Shown here piece by piece: positions 1 to 12,636 of a DNA stretch of 64,000 nucleotides. Position 1 is the stretch's first letter. Each line of letters opens with the position of its first letter. The stretch is from Plecoglossus altivelis. Lineage: Eukaryota > Chordata > Actinopteri > Osmeriformes > Plecoglossidae. The DNA lies in assembly GCA_036571765.1 (NCBI GenBank), contig BROE01000013.1:4306912-4370911 (forward strand). The letters are read 5' to 3'. The notes under the pieces were generated by a model. The model did not search any database. It saw only the letters and a list, made by a program, of their open reading frames with translations, and was not told the DNA's origin. Both the position numbers and the translations under genes were made by a program.

Positions 1-2220
1 ACTGTTTTATTAATCAAGTCAGTCCATACCAACGTATATTGATACGGTTAGTTTTCTGAGACAGCAGCACTTTTTGTACGGCGTGTCTTTTTAGCCACTG
101 ACTGTGCTGTAACCTGTTATGCTGTAACTTTGAGTGCTACAAACATGGACAACAACTTGTGGTTGCAGAACTCACTATCTCAATTAGAAAGGCCTTTCCT
201 ACAGTGAGTTCTTTATTCTGAGCTCCAGAGACCAATAGTAGGATGCTCTGTGTCCTCCGAATATCTTTCTGCAGAAAGATCCATTTAATAATACTTATGT
301 AAACAGTAAATACTCATACAAAGACATTTGGAGACTTTTTGTTCTGTCGATTGTCATATTTTCACCCCAACCCTCTGTAGTCCGGGTCCAGCCTTTGGTG
401 TGCGTCATCACAGCCCTTTCCATAAACAATGCGCTCTCTCATTAGAGCGCATTTTAGCATGACACAAAGCAGTGACGCGGAAGTTGGTGACCACTCAGTC
501 CTATTACCTTCCAGCCTCGGCGACAGTGTTGACTCTCAGACCTGTGATGTTTGAGTTGCATGATGATGTTATAATACAAACAACATCCGAAAGGCCAGAC
601 ATTACAGAATGATGGATAACCAAACACATCAAAACTGTCTGTGTGGGTGGAGTTCTCGAGCGATAACCAGTCTGGTTGCCGTTTGAAGCTTTAATATCAA
701 CCCGCCAGCTGCCCAATTCTCACTCTGACCGACGTCTGTCTAGCTGCTGGTATACACCTACGACAAGTGGAAACCGAGCTATGATACATAGAGCCTCGGC
801 AAACTGAAACCACATTGTACCATTGCACTTTGGAGAAGCATATGATAACATTAGCATCGGCAGTTGAATGGAGTCATTACTCTTCTCTTTGTCACAGGCC
901 CGCTAAGCGCTCAGTACCACTGAGGAACTAGGATGAAGCGGATAGAATTGGAGTTCTTAGACAGTAGAGTGGATTACCACTGTGTCTGTACTCTAGGTTG
1001 GCGTTAATCTGATTCTGCCAGTCAATAAATAGAGGCACTGTCAATCTCATCTTGCTGGTGCACAATAATGTGTGTTGTTGCAGAACTAGCTTCGAGACGG
1101 AACGTTAGTTGCAGCTTTGGTAAGATTGTTCTTGCCATTGACATTGCCTCCATGATGCCTCCACAACGAAACACGACAGAGCAAGTGAATGCCTAAAAAT
1201 AAACAACAGGATAAGCAGGTGCCACTAGGGAGAGTCAATGTAAAACTACAAAAACGTGTATCAAAGTCGAAAATATTTAATAAAATCAACTTCAGAATAT
1301 CGTTGTTCTTGCGGTTGATGACGGGCATCGTAGATTACACTATATCAATGTGACCATTGTGCTTGTGTGGATGATGAAAGCAGAAGCGGGCTTAGTGGAT
1401 GGGAGGGGGGAGGAGGGAGTATCGGAGAGAAGTAATGATGGGATGATTGATTGCTAATGGAGGGCAGAGTGATGGAGGGACGAGGACATCAAAGTCCAAG
1501 TCATTCATTTCAGCTCCCAGTGTCGTCATTCATGAATACCCGCTTTAAATGTCTCAGCATCTACTAACTGAGGCTGTAGATGTGACCTGGACCTTTTGTG
1601 GCCTGGATCTTTTTGTCGCCGCCCAGGGAGTCCTATATACACACGTACACCGTATCTCTGTCCTGGTGGTCGAAGCATACAACCAGCCGCGTCCCCACTT
1701 CAGTAGAAACCTGAGTGGTCCAATCACACCCTAAACGAAATGACAGAAGAAGAGATTAGGCTAAACTCATCGTCACTGAGGAACGGAGCTAGAAGAGGCT
1801 CCTGGTTCAAATTAAAACAGCATCACATTCTCATAGAATTAAAGACAGACGTCTGCGACGCTGCCACTTATAGCGCTGTTACGCTCTCAAGGTGACAGCA
1901 TATTGAGGTTTAAATAATCATCTACTTTGTAAACTATGAAGCATAACATCTATTTTTAAGCGTACGCTGCAGAATGAGGATTGTAGTGGTGTCATGTCGT
2001 ATTAAGTAGGCTAGAGAACTAAATAATGTAACACATAAAACTAGGCCATAATTACAAAGCCGTTGATTTCTGGTTCAATCGTTTCTTGGTAACAAAAAGA
2101 GTAGTTACCAAACCCTGCTTTGTCTAGGGGACACATTTTCGTAATTTGACAAAACCCTAATGAAATATTTCAGAATAGCAATCCCCGCCTACGCGGCGTA
2201 CCTTATGATACAAATCAATT
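1..2220. other. Intergenic region upstream of usp8, no gene recognised
   Basis: No reading frame here looks like a conserved protein; the short frames lack homology and plausible splice context. A perfect 10-bp inverted repeat with a 6-nt loop lies at 428-453. A G/A-rich stretch lies near 1390-1490. In human the next gene upstream of USP8 is GABPB1; I could not recognise any exon of it here. Confidence 0.5.
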
Positions 2221-2325
2221 TTAACTGTGTCTGCGTTGTAAAGCTTCTAACGGATACGCCCCCCTGGACTTCTTCCGGGAATCGAGAATCAGCTGTCAAA
2301 AAAAACTGTTGTGTTCGTGGTAGGT
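2221..2325 (+). promoter_or_regulatory. usp8: Putative usp8 promoter and 5' untranslated exon
   Basis: An ETS-type motif (CTTCCGG, about 2272-2278) is followed by a plausible splice donor (GTAGGT at 2320). The matching acceptor is the TTTTTCTAG ending at 2962, so the exon with the start codon would run 2963-3133. The inferred 5' untranslated intron of about 640 bp contains TAGC repeats. No TATA box is evident. The exact transcription start is inferred only. Confidence 0.4.
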
Positions 2326-2477
2326 ATAATTTCTAACATTAAAGCAAGCACTATTGTCATCGTTTTTTTGTATATTCACAGTTTAGCAAAAATGGTTATA
2401 CTTTTAGTCAGTAATTGTAGTAGTTCGTATACGACTGTTGGTGGTGGATAACAGCCCGTTGTGCTGGAGTTGATGTC

Positions 2478-2725
2478 GGCTAGCTTGCGTAGCTACCTAG
2501 CTAGCTAACAAGTGTGAGCATAGCTAGCAGTGTTTGTGCTGGTAAGCTAAATTGCGTTACACTACTAGCCACCTAGTTAGCTAGCTAGCTAGCTAGTGCT
2601 GTGTTTACGACACTGCGGTCCTACAAACTAGATCGCTTCAAGTGGCTGATGAATTTTGCTTATACAACTTGTTAAGCCATAGTTTGCTTGATGTTGGACG
2701 TGCTGCTGCTAGCTAGCTAGGTTAT
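2478..2725. repeat. Imperfect (TAGC)n self-complementary tracts
   Basis: Runs of AGCTAGCTAGCT occur at about 2493-2506, 2575-2596 and 2710-2721, in the inferred 5' untranslated intron of usp8. The unit is its own reverse complement, so single strands can fold. Similar tracts recur near 24558-24570 and 24750-24780. Confidence 0.7.
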
Positions 2726-3029
2726 CTACATCGTACGTCAATCGTTATCGTTAGATGATGGGAACTAATGAAACTAACATAAACAAGTTTCCCAGCAGTA
2801 CTAAGTCGCGAATGTAATAAATAGCTAACTATTATACATCTCTGGCAAGTTAACGACGTCGATATTTGACCGTTTATGGCTGTTCAAAGGCCGGATGGTT
2901 TGCTGTACAGTTGCCAGCTAAAGTAACAAACAAAGTTTAAATTGATGTTTCTGTTTTTCTAGACATTCACACGGGGCATGTGTACATTGCGTAGTGCTAC
3001 CCGTGAGCATTAATTGAAATTCCGACAAG

Positions 3030-4851
3030 ATGCCTGCGGTATCCACCGGTGTTAAGGAGTTGTACCTGTCAACATCTCTAGGAGAGCTCAACAAGAAAGC
3101 TCAACTCAAACCGGAGAAATTCAGCACTAGAAGGTTGGTGTATTTTTTTCACAAGCGACGCATAATAATAGTTTTGTTGTTGTCGGAACCCCCGACATCT
3201 TCACGATACAGGCTTTGTCTGAATAGAAATAGCGACAGGAATCTAGACATCGTCGTGGATATGACAGTGATATGTGTTTTGCGTTTGCTGTTCGGCAGCT
3301 ATGTCCAGAGCGCCGGTAAGATATACCAGGCTGCTGAAGAGTGTCGTCTTGATAGAGACGAGGAGAAAGCATACGTGCTTTACATGAAGTATCTGACAGT
3401 TCATGACATCATCAAGAAAAGACCAGACTTCAAGCAACATCAGGTCAGATTCGTCATACAGTTGGTGAACATGATGTAATGTTAACTGAAGAAACCAAAC
3501 GAAATTATATGGAGTTTATTCAACCAGACTAACAACTTGAATAGAAAATCAGGCCCTGGTATTGTGATGTATGTGGTTGTGGAGGTTAGTGTTATCACAC
3601 AAAATACATTCTTTTGCCATCCCTTGATTTCTTCCCCCCCTTGTTGTGTCCACAGGAGTTTTTCCTTTCTATGCTAGGGCCCACCAGCTTTAAGAAAGCC
3701 ATAGAAGAAGCTGAGAAGCTGTCTGTTAGCCTTAAACTCAGGTGAGGGGCTCAAATCCTAACCCTTTTCTTCTGTAGAGACTCAACAGTCCAGGCATGTT
3801 TACGGTCTGTCTCTTAACCACGTACCTGCGAACAGGTATGAGGAAGCCGAGGTTCGCAGGAAGCTGGAGGAGGATGAAAGGAAAGAAGAAAAGAGAAAGA
3901 GAGAGGAGAGGACAAAGAAAGATGGTGGCCAGGCCTCGCCTAAAGGTTTGACAGAGACGAAGAAGGACAGCAAGAAGGTAGACCTCAACGATGGCATTCC
4001 TATCAAACCTCCCCTGTTAATGTTGTTGCTGCAGTAGGTCATTATGTATGCAGTATGATGTAGATGTGAGGTCAAGTCAAAACACAAACAGAGTGAAGTG
4101 TTTTTCTCCAGTGGACTGTGTGTTAATTATTAAGACCATTAGGACTATTAAGGCTTTTTTCTCTCTGGCCTGAAGTGTTCTCGAAGTGAAGTTATAACGA
4201 TGTCTCGTTCACCTTATGTCACAGGCGAAAGGAGAACAGAACGAGTTGAAAAACGTTCCATCGAAAGGTACGGAGAGGAGTGAAACTCGATCGAGTGCTT
4301 GTTAGTTCCAGTGGAGTGGTTGTTCTGTCCCGTGCGAACTCTTCAGACCGTGTATGTCCCTCTCACACAGCGGCGGCGCCTGTAGGGGGGATCACGCCTG
4401 ACAAACTGTTCCACATGATGAAGGACCAGACCATGTCTCTGATTGTCATGGACGCCCGCAGCTGCAAAGACTTTGAGGAGTCTCGTATTCAGGTCCCCAC
4501 CCAGACCTGTATCAACGTGCCACAGGAAGCCATCTGCCCGGGGTAGGGGATGGAAAGGATGAGGGGGGATGATGTCTCACTCTGGGAAGAAAGCTGGATG
4601 GATGAATGGATGATTGCCTGCGTGCTGGATATGTTGCAGGAAATCAACTTTTGTCTGTCCCCCCACCCCCCAGAATCACTGTGAACCAGATTGAGTGCAA
4701 ACTGCCGGAAGCTTCCAGAGAGCTGTGGAGACGCAGGGGCTTTGTGGACTACATTGTCCTGCTGGACTGGTTCAACTCTGTCAGCGATCTCAAGCTTGGC
4801 ACCACACTACAAAGCCTCAAAGACGCCCTCTACAAGGTAGTGTGTGTGTGT

Positions 4852-4883
<32 letters not shown>

Positions 4884-7800
4884 TAATGTTTTCTCTGACG
4901 TACTGTGCGTGTGTGTGAGAGAGAGAAAGAGAGACTGTGGAGGGGACATTGTCCCTGGTGTTAATGTTTTCTCTGACTGGACTGGACTGAGGTCCATTGT
5001 GTGGGTGTGTTTGTTTTCCACAGTGGGACAGCACCACCATCCTGCGCAGTGAGCCCATGGTGCTGGAGGGAGGCTATGAGAACTGGCTGCTTTTCTACCC
5101 CATGTACACGACCAACTCCAAGGTCAGAGCCCCAAGACAGGTCACATTCAACAACCTCCCCCAACGTGAGTAGCTCCGTCACAACTAAACTGCTTGCTTC
5201 TCATGGAAAGGAGAAACGAATCATGTCACTTAAGATGTAGGTGCTAGTAATGAGCATTAGTTAATAGGGAATAATGTTGATTTTATGAGTAAAGGTCTGG
5301 GTTATTGTAAGATAAGCATTAGTTAACAGTTAATAAGGTCCTTCTAAGATGCACTTTTAATAATAAAGCCTTACTAACATTTACCATTATCTATTAACTA
5401 ATTCTAATTGCAAGCACCTGAAAGTGTTACCAACCATTTGAGCAGCACTGTGCAACATGTTGTACTATGTGTGTGTTGACACCAGTGAACTTCAGCTATC
5501 CGTCTCTCGAAGAACCCAAGCCGCCAACCCCCCCTCCCCCAGAACCAGAGCCAGAGCCTCAAGTCCAGCCTCAGCCCCAGCCTCAGCCCCAGCCCCAGGT
5601 TCCCGTCCAGATAAACGGAGCCGCCCCTGTAGAGCAGTTCCACCCTGAGCCTCCATCTACGAGGATAGAGAGCCTGCCGGACACCACAGATTTCCCTGTC
5701 ACGGTGTCCTCGCAGCCTGGGCTGGACCTCACCAAGAAGGGCCCGAACACAGGGTCAGGCAGCACCACCGGTCAACCTGCGGCCGCTGTCAAGCCCATTC
5801 CTCAGGTACCATTCTCTGCTCACCTGGCTGCCTGTCCGTCACTGTTCTGCTAGTTCATCCAGAGACACGTTAATATGAGGAGCAAACTTGAGAGTCCTTC
5901 AGTCTCTTGTCCCACTGACGTACCATTGGTGTCCTTGTTCGCAGATCGATCGGACTAAGAAGCCCTCGGTGCGGGTGTCTGACATCCCCAGATCCAGCCA
6001 GGAAGGTCTGCCCTCTCAGAACGGCCCCTCGGTCCCTGACCGCTCGGTCAAACCGCACTTCAACTCCGGCGCCACCCAGTCCGACAACCAGGACCGCTGC
6101 CCGGATGAGGAGCGGAGGGACAGGGAGCGCCAGGAGAACCTGAGTGGGGAGAAGGACAGGCAGGAGAGCGAGCGACACAGGAAGGAAGAGGAGGAGAGGG
6201 AGTCCCAGGAGAAGAGGAGGCTGGAGAGGCAGAAAGCAGAGGAGGAGGAGGAGGAGTCGAAGGAGGGTAGGGGCGGCGAGAAGAGAGGGAAGGATCAGAA
6301 CTCTGACACGCCCACCAAGAGCGCGTCTCTGGACTCGCCCGCTCCCAACCGCGTCATCGCTGAGATGAAGGTCAGTGTCTGTGCTTCTGGTCATTCAACA
6401 CCACTCTCTACTAAAGTTGGGTACTAGGTTCAAAACACTAGTATACTCCAAGTGGAACTATACTGACTTCTATGATTAGTAGAAGTTTGAACAAAAAAAG
6501 AATGGCATTTTAATAACATCTGCTCAAACTTTCAGAAGGGGCGAGGGATTGGTTTTAGCTATTTATCTCCTCAAATTCTACCTGCCATTATGACACATGA
6601 CTGAAACACAGAGTAATAGGTGTCTCCCAGGAGCTAAAACATCTGTCTGTGATTGGAGGAGGTCATCACATGACCCCTCACGTGGTCAGGTCCGTTCATC
6701 CTAACCTGGTTGACGAGGCCCTATGAGGGTGGCATTGCACTTAATCCCAGCTCCTCGATTGACCATCTGAAATGCTGAGAACCCCATTCTCCATCCAGAC
6801 CATCTGTTACCGCCCCAGTCCATCGATTCATTTGATCTCCATCAGCAAACACATAAAAGCCAAATGATGTCGGCTCTCTTCTGTCCTCAACCTCAGGGTC
6901 CCAAGAAGCCTAATAGTGAACTAAAGAGCGGGACCCCAAAATCAAGGATTTTTAAAGATAGAAGTGCTGATGACTATGACAAACCCAAGGTATATCAACA
7001 CTCTACCCACAGTGTTGATCACGGCATGTTTTTTAAAAGTGCTTCGGTCTATTTGCCAGTTCCCATCTAAGCTAAGGCACATAGATTGCATGTTGAAGAA
7101 ATGTGGCCCCGTCCTAGTCTCTTGGGCTGTTTGTCTCCCTCCCCTTTGATGACAGTCGTACAGCTTAACCGTACCTTGCAAGTTCCGTCCACAAAATCTC
7201 ACAAAGGAGATGAAGACGCCTGCGTCGCAATGTTATTGTTTGCCCTGCCAGCCGAAGAGCAGTGGATAGAAGTTGCGTGTATTGTCTGAGGAGAAGGATG
7301 AGACAGGATGTGTGTGTGTGTGTGCGTGTTTGTATTGTTGAAGGGAAGGATATGCACTGGAGTGTGTGTTTGTTTGTGTGTACTGTTGGAAGAGAAGGAT
7401 GTTTCCAGAGGAATGTGTGTGTGTGTGTTGTAGAATAGGAGGACCTGTGTTTTAACTGTGTGCGTGTCCCTACAGCGTGAGCCCCTGACCAGAGCCAGAA
7501 GTGAGGAGATGGGGCGTAGTGTCCCAGGCCTACCTGATGGCTGGATGAAGGTACACCTCCCTCACCGCACCATCCCAGTAAAACTTTCACCATGCTCTGA
7601 AGCTCCCAAATTTCACCTCTAATCCTCCTCTCCTCTCTGCCAGTTCCTGGACATCGTGACCGGGACGTACCGGTACTACCACTCGCCCACCAACAGGGTC
7701 CACCTGTACCCCCCTGAGGTGAGCGTCCCCCAGACCCCGCCCTCCACCCCGCCCATGGCCAAGCAGAAGCAGGCGCACCCGGCCGAGCCCGACCCCAGCC

Positions 7801-10800
7801 AGGAGTCCGAGCGGGAGCAGTCCAAGCTGAAACGCTCCTACTCCTCGCCCGACATCAGCCAGGACCTGAGAGAGGAGATCCAGAGGAAGGTGGTCGCCAC
7901 GGTAGCCACACCCACCATCAACAGAGACACCAAGTAAGTGGTTGGATGGACGTGACGCCCGCCTCTTCGAACAGAGCCTAGATGTAGACATCCTAGACCT
8001 GCTGCGGCCTGCGTGTGACGCTTCTGTCTGCCCTCCCCAGGCCTGCCGCCAACGTCTACGCCAAGGTTGAGATCACCAGGCCGTCGGCCGCCAAGATCCG
8101 CAACTTGAACCCCGTGTTCGGCGGCATGGGCGCTTTGCTGACAGGCCTGCGTAACCTAGGTAACACGTGCTACATGAACTCCATCCTGCAGTGTCTGTGC
8201 AACACCCCTGCCATGGCTGACTACTTCAATAACAACTATTACCAGCAGGACATCAACAGGTCAGGGCTCCAGTTGTGAACCACTCCTTAAATCGAGTTAA
8301 GATGATAAATTGTGTTGTTGTCCGTGATTTTTGTCTAACGCATTCCCCCCCTGCGTGTGTGCGTGCGTGCGTGCGCGTGTGTGTAGGGCTAACATTCTGG
8401 GCCATAAAGGTGAAGTGGCGGAGGAGTTTGGGGTGATCATGAAGGCCCTGTGGTCAGGCCAGTACAAATGCATCAGCCCAAGGGACTTCAAGATCACCAT
8501 TGGGAAGTTTAACGATCAGTTCTCCGGCTACGAACAGCAGGACTCCCAGGAGCTACTGCTGTTTCTCATGGATGGCCTGCACGAGGACCTCAACAAGGTC
8601 AGGTCGCCTCGTCGTTGCTCCGGGGATTCGTTGACATGTTTATATCTTGTAACGTTGTGCTGCATGCACGGCTATGTGTCAACAGACTTAGGGAAACGAT
8701 GCTGTTGTAGGACATGCCTGAAATGAAGTCTAAAGTCGTGAATGGGGAAAAAAGACCTTGTGGGTTGCTTATCCCAGATGTAGAGGAGTGAGACCCTACT
8801 GTTGATGGCAGACAGACCCTACTGTAGATGTTAGACAGACCCTACTGTAGATGGCAGACAGACCCTACTGTAGATGGCAGACAGACCCTACTGTTGATGG
8901 CAGACAGACCCTACTGTAGATGTCAGACAAACCCTACTGTAGATGCAGACAGACCGTACTGTAGATGCAGACAGACCGTACTGTAGATGCAGACAGACCC
9001 TACTGTAGATGGCAGACAGACCGTACTGTAGATGGCAGACAGACCCTACTGTAGATGCAGACAGACCCTGCTGTAGATGTCAGACAGACCCTACTGTAGA
9101 TGTCAGGCAGACCCTGCTGTAAATGGCAGACAGACCCTACTGTAGATGGCAGACAGACCGTACTGTAGATGTCAGACAAACCCTACTGTAGATGGCAGAC
9201 AGACCCTACTGTAGATGGCAGACAGACCGTACTGTAGATGGCAGACAGACCGTACTGTAGATGTCAGGTAGACCCTACTGTAGATGGCAGACAGACCCTA
9301 CTGTAGATGGCAGACAGACCCTACTGTAGATAGGCGCTAGACTCACATATCTCCAATATAGACTTAAACTGGAACTGATCTATGTCTGGGAAAAGCACCT
9401 CTAAGTTGTATGTATTTTGCCTTCTATTTACAACATTTATTTTTGATTTCTTCTTTCTTTTTATTGGGTTTCATTTTGATGGCAAAATTAGAGAGTAAGT
9501 AAATCTTTGTGCTTGTCTTCCTGAAGCACCATGTGTGTTCTGCTGAGAGCGTGTGGTGTGCGTACACGTGTCCAGTTTGATTCTCCTGTCGAATCCCTTT
9601 TGCATGTGGAGCCAGAACCCACCTCATCGCCTGTACTGACCTGTCCTGTACCGGCCTCACGCTCCACGTGGCTTCATCTGATCATTTAGGGATGAACTAC
9701 GTTTCAGATGTAGTTTAGTTGTTTTTTTCCTGAGATGAACTTGATCGTTATGAAGCTAGTGTTAGTTAGCATTATTTTAGTTCAGACTCGTTCCTCTGTC
9801 TTCCATGAGCACAAATATGAAGAGTCTGGAGTCAACTCTCCAACAAGGCACCTAAAACATGGAAGAGTTGAGGAGAGGAACAAGGGTTATGGGTTAGAAA
9901 CAGAACTGAATTAGAATCAGAAGCAGACATGGATTCGAATCAGATCTGGATTCGAATCAGACCTGGATTAGAAGCAAATCTGGATTAGAAGCAGAACTGG
10001 ATTAGAAGAAGACCTGGGTTAGGTCCTGTGTCTGTGTGCATTTTCTATGTCTGCCTTCCATCTCATAACATATCCCTGGTCTGACATGCCTGCTGTCTCC
10101 AGCCATGCCTCGTCCACCCTGTCTCATGGTCAAGACTAATTAATAAAATGTTAATTAGTGATGCACTGACACGTCACCTGACTCCACCCCCACCCTCAAC
10201 ACGCAGGCCGTTACTCTACATCAGGGGTCTCAAACCCTGGTCCTCGAGGGCCGCTGTTCTGAAGGTTTTTGATGTTTCCCTGCTCCAGCACACTTTATTC
10301 TAATGAAGGGTCGTTATCAGGCTTCCACAGAGCTTGTTAACAACCCATTCATTTGAATCAGGTGTGCTGGAGCAGGGAAACATTGAAAACCTTCAGACAG
10401 CGGCCCTCAAGGACCAGGATTTGAGACCCCTGCTCCACATATACTGTAAATATGTCCCACTAAACATGGGGTGTGATGACAGAGCTGTAGACAGTCAGGG
10501 CTTTAGCATTTTATGGTGCTGTGGAGTCCCAACTCTGCATTCTGCGTTTTTTGCTATTATCTTTCTTATAAATGTCTCAAAACATCAAAGCGAATTGGGA
10601 AAAAACTCGAGAGAAGCAAGTCTTGAATGCTGTTATCTAGCCTGTTAAATAGCCATCGTAGCAACGTTAGCATGCCGAGCTAACGTGGAACTCTTCTCCT
10701 TGCCTGTATCAGGCGGTCAACCGAAAGCAGTACAAGGAGGAAGATAACGACCACCTGGACGACCAGCAGGCAGCAGACCTGGCGTGGAGCAAGCACAAGC

Positions 10801-11987
10801 TGCTCAACGAGTCCATCATCGTGGCGCTGTTCCAGGGCCAGTTCAAGTCCACCGTCCAGTGTCTCACCTGCCATTGCAAGTCCCGCACCTTCGAGACCTT
10901 CATGTACCTGTCGCTGTCCCTTGCCTCCACCAACAAATGCTCCCTCCAGGTGAGTCAGAGGGCGGGTAAACGGGCAGTCACGCAGGCGCTGCTGTGCGAT
11001 GACAGTCGACAGGTTGCTTTGAATGTGAAGTTTGCCAAGCATGCGAGTGAGCCTTTTGTTGCGCCCCGCAGGACTGTCTGAAGCTGTTCTCCAAGGAAGA
11101 GAGAATGACGGACAACAACAAGGTGTTCTGCAGACACTGCAAAGCCCACCGAGACTCGACCAAGAAGCTGGAGATCTGGAAGGTTCCGCCCATCCTGCTG
11201 GTGCACTTAAAACGGTTGGTAAACACACCTGGGCAGACCAGACACCACGGGGAGGGGGGATTCAATATTATCACACTGACACTGACGTTTCAGTGACAGA
11301 TCATTCATACGTTACCAGAATGTATTGAGATTTGCACAACTAGGCTTTCGCCGTCCGGTATCTTGGTGAAAACGCATCGCTGAAATAGGGAAGCTAAAGA
11401 TGCTTCGAAAACGCGTCCCTCAATGCTTGTGGGCTCCACCTTCTGTTTTGTGACTGACGTTGACCCTAAGCTGTTGTGGTCTGGTAGCTTCTCCTACGTG
11501 GGACGGTGGAAGCAGAAGCTGCAGACCAGCGTAGACTTCCCCCAGGAGAATCTGGACCTGGCCCAGTACGTCATCGGACCCAAGCAGAACCTCAAAAGAT
11601 ACAACCTTTTTGGAGTGTCTGTGAGTTCCTCCTCTATGACCTTAGGAGCCACATGGTTTTAACCTTCCTCAAGCTGAGGAAGCTGAGGTTTCTACTCATG
11701 ACACTATGAGACTCTTAAGTCTCTCAATTGTACTTCCTGGTCTAGCGTGGCATTGGCATACTGGCATACAGTATATGAGGCTTTTCTTTTATGTTGATTA
11801 CCCTGCTGTTTCCTTCTCTTGCTGACAGAACCACTACGGGGGTCTTGACGGAGGTCACTACACCGCCTACTGTAAGAACGCCCAGAAACAGCGCTGGTAC
11901 AAGTTCGACGACCATGAAGTGTCGGACATGTCCCCCTCCGCTGTGAAGTCCTCCGCTGCGTACATCTTGTTCTACTCTACCCTGTGA
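3030..11987 (+). CDS. usp8: Ubiquitin carboxyl-terminal hydrolase 8 (Usp8/UBPY), 19 coding exons
   Basis: Cysteine protease that removes ubiquitin from endosomal cargo and ESCRT-0 partners. Coding exons: 3030-3133, 3299-3443, 3656-3741, 3836-3977, 4225-4267, 4371-4542, 4674-4836, 5024-5165, 5486-5805, 5945-6370, 6897-6989, 7476-7550, 7644-7933, 8041-8259, 8387-8597, 10713-10949, 11072-11214, 11488-11620 and 11829-11987. They join in frame into 1100 aa (human 1118). Visible in order: N-terminal MIT-like/dimerisation region (about 8-110); rhodanese-like domain (about 180-310); a Pro/Gln-rich run; two STAM-type SH3-binding motifs, PQIDRTKKP (438-446) and VPDRSVKP (469-476); a charged Glu/Arg region; a WW-like segment with GWMKF (about 633-662); the 14-3-3 motif RSYSSP (701-706); and the USP domain with Cys777 in GNTCYMNS, two CxxC zinc-ribbon pairs, His1058 in GGHYTAYC and Asp1075. 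The start ATG matches the family N-terminus MPAV. The gene is convergent with usp50. Confidence 0.97.
3134..3298 (+). other. usp8: usp8 intron 1, 165 bp, open in frame
   Basis: This phase-2 intron has a weak donor (GTTGGT) and ends in TTCGGCAG. Its length is a multiple of three and it has no in-frame stop, so retention would insert 55 residues without ending translation. The spliced form restores the conserved family sequence (STR-S-YVQSA), so I treat it as an intron. Confidence 0.8.
4842..4883 (+). repeat. (TG)n microsatellite at the usp8 exon 7 donor
   Basis: An almost pure TG run begins within six bases of the donor of the exon ending at 4836. The intron continues with a GA-rich patch at 4917-4932. 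Confidence 0.9.
8792..9331. repeat. Minisatellite, 22-23 bp unit, about 24 copies, in usp8 intron 15
   Basis: Head-to-tail copies of a unit containing CAGACAGACCCTACTGTAG followed by a variable ATGG, ATGT or ATG. Copies differ by single substitutions (GACCC or GACCG, TGTAG or TGTTG) and 1-2 base length changes. There are no unique spacers, so it is not a CRISPR-type array. It lies in the 2.1-kb intron 8598-10712. Confidence 0.95.
9903..10022. repeat. Short degenerate tandem repeat, usp8 intron 15
   Basis: About six imperfect copies of a 17-20 bp unit resembling CTGGATTAGAAGCAGAC. Some copies have ATTCGAATC in place of ATTAGAAGC. Confidence 0.8.
10222..10432. mobile_element. Non-autonomous hAT-like MITE, 211 bp, inside usp8 intron 15
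   Basis: The element begins CAGGGGTCTCAAA and ends in the reverse complement, TTTGAGACCCCTG. Inverted similarity continues inward for most of its length, through the ...GGGCCGCTG... and ...TTTCCCTGCTCCAGCACAC... segments. It is flanked by an 8-bp target-site duplication with one mismatch, CTCTACAT (10214-10221) and CTCCACAT (10433-10440). Eight-base duplications with CAGGGG-type termini fit the hAT superfamily. There is no transposase frame, so it depends on an autonomous partner elsewhere. A related half copy lies at 27013. Confidence 0.88.
11637..11799 (+). repeat. Copy 1 of a duplicated ~165-bp segment, in usp8 intron 18
   Basis: This segment, from TGACCTTAGGAGCC to CTTTTATGTTGATT, recurs in the same orientation at 13426-13592. 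The two copies differ by scattered substitutions and a small indel. It starts 17 bases after the donor of usp8 exon 18. Confidence 0.9.
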
Positions 11988-12630
11988 GGCGCCAGGGGAC
12001 GCAAGGGACCCCAGAGGACTGGACCTTACTGAGCCAGTGCTGCTCTGAGCTCTAGGCTGCTTTCTGCTTACAGCTCTGACATAGGACCCGCTGAGAAGAC
12101 TCGCAGAGCTGGACGGAAGTGTGCGCGCGTGCAAGAGTGAGTGTGCGTTGTTGTGTTTGTGAGAGAGTGTGGGTGTGTGAGCACGCGTGAAAGAGTGGGT
12201 GAGAGTTAGACGTGGGTTGGGGTGTGTGTTCCAACATGCCTTGAAGAGGGAGATAAGGAGAGAAGGAGATAGGGACTGACAAACAGGCAGTTGGGGAGAG
12301 ACAGAGATGTAGACACAGTCTGAAACCAGATGATTCCATAGCTGTTAAAATGTGTCTTTAAATTACTGACAGTAGATAAAGTACCTTTAACACACACATC
12401 CACACTGCTGCCAGGCTAATACAGAACAGGATGCCCACCCAGCCAGAACCCAAACTTCACTGTCATCAAAGTTGTCGTAGATCCACATTCAAATACTGTC
12501 TCACGGTTCTGTCTCAAACTCTGTGAATTTTGACGGCATCCTTGTTTAACAGACCTCGTTCTTGCGTGTGAATAGACCGTATTGAATCGCTGGCAGTGAC
12601 TGATGTACATAGCAACTGCTGACCTTGCAC

Positions 12631-12636
12631 ATTAAA
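12631..12636 (+). terminator. usp8: Likely usp8 polyadenylation signal (ATTAAA)
   Basis: ATTAAA lies 644 bases after the usp8 stop codon. The interval would be the 3' untranslated region; it contains a TG/GA-rich stretch near 12118-12300. The cleavage site is inferred at about 12650. Confidence 0.5.

Noticed and set aside
1549..1734. 61-residue plus-strand frame upstream of usp8
   Set aside because: No recognisable domain, and not part of any coherent splice model.
8792..9331. CRISPR-like repeat array
   Set aside because: Repeats are contiguous with no unique spacers, and this is a vertebrate intron.
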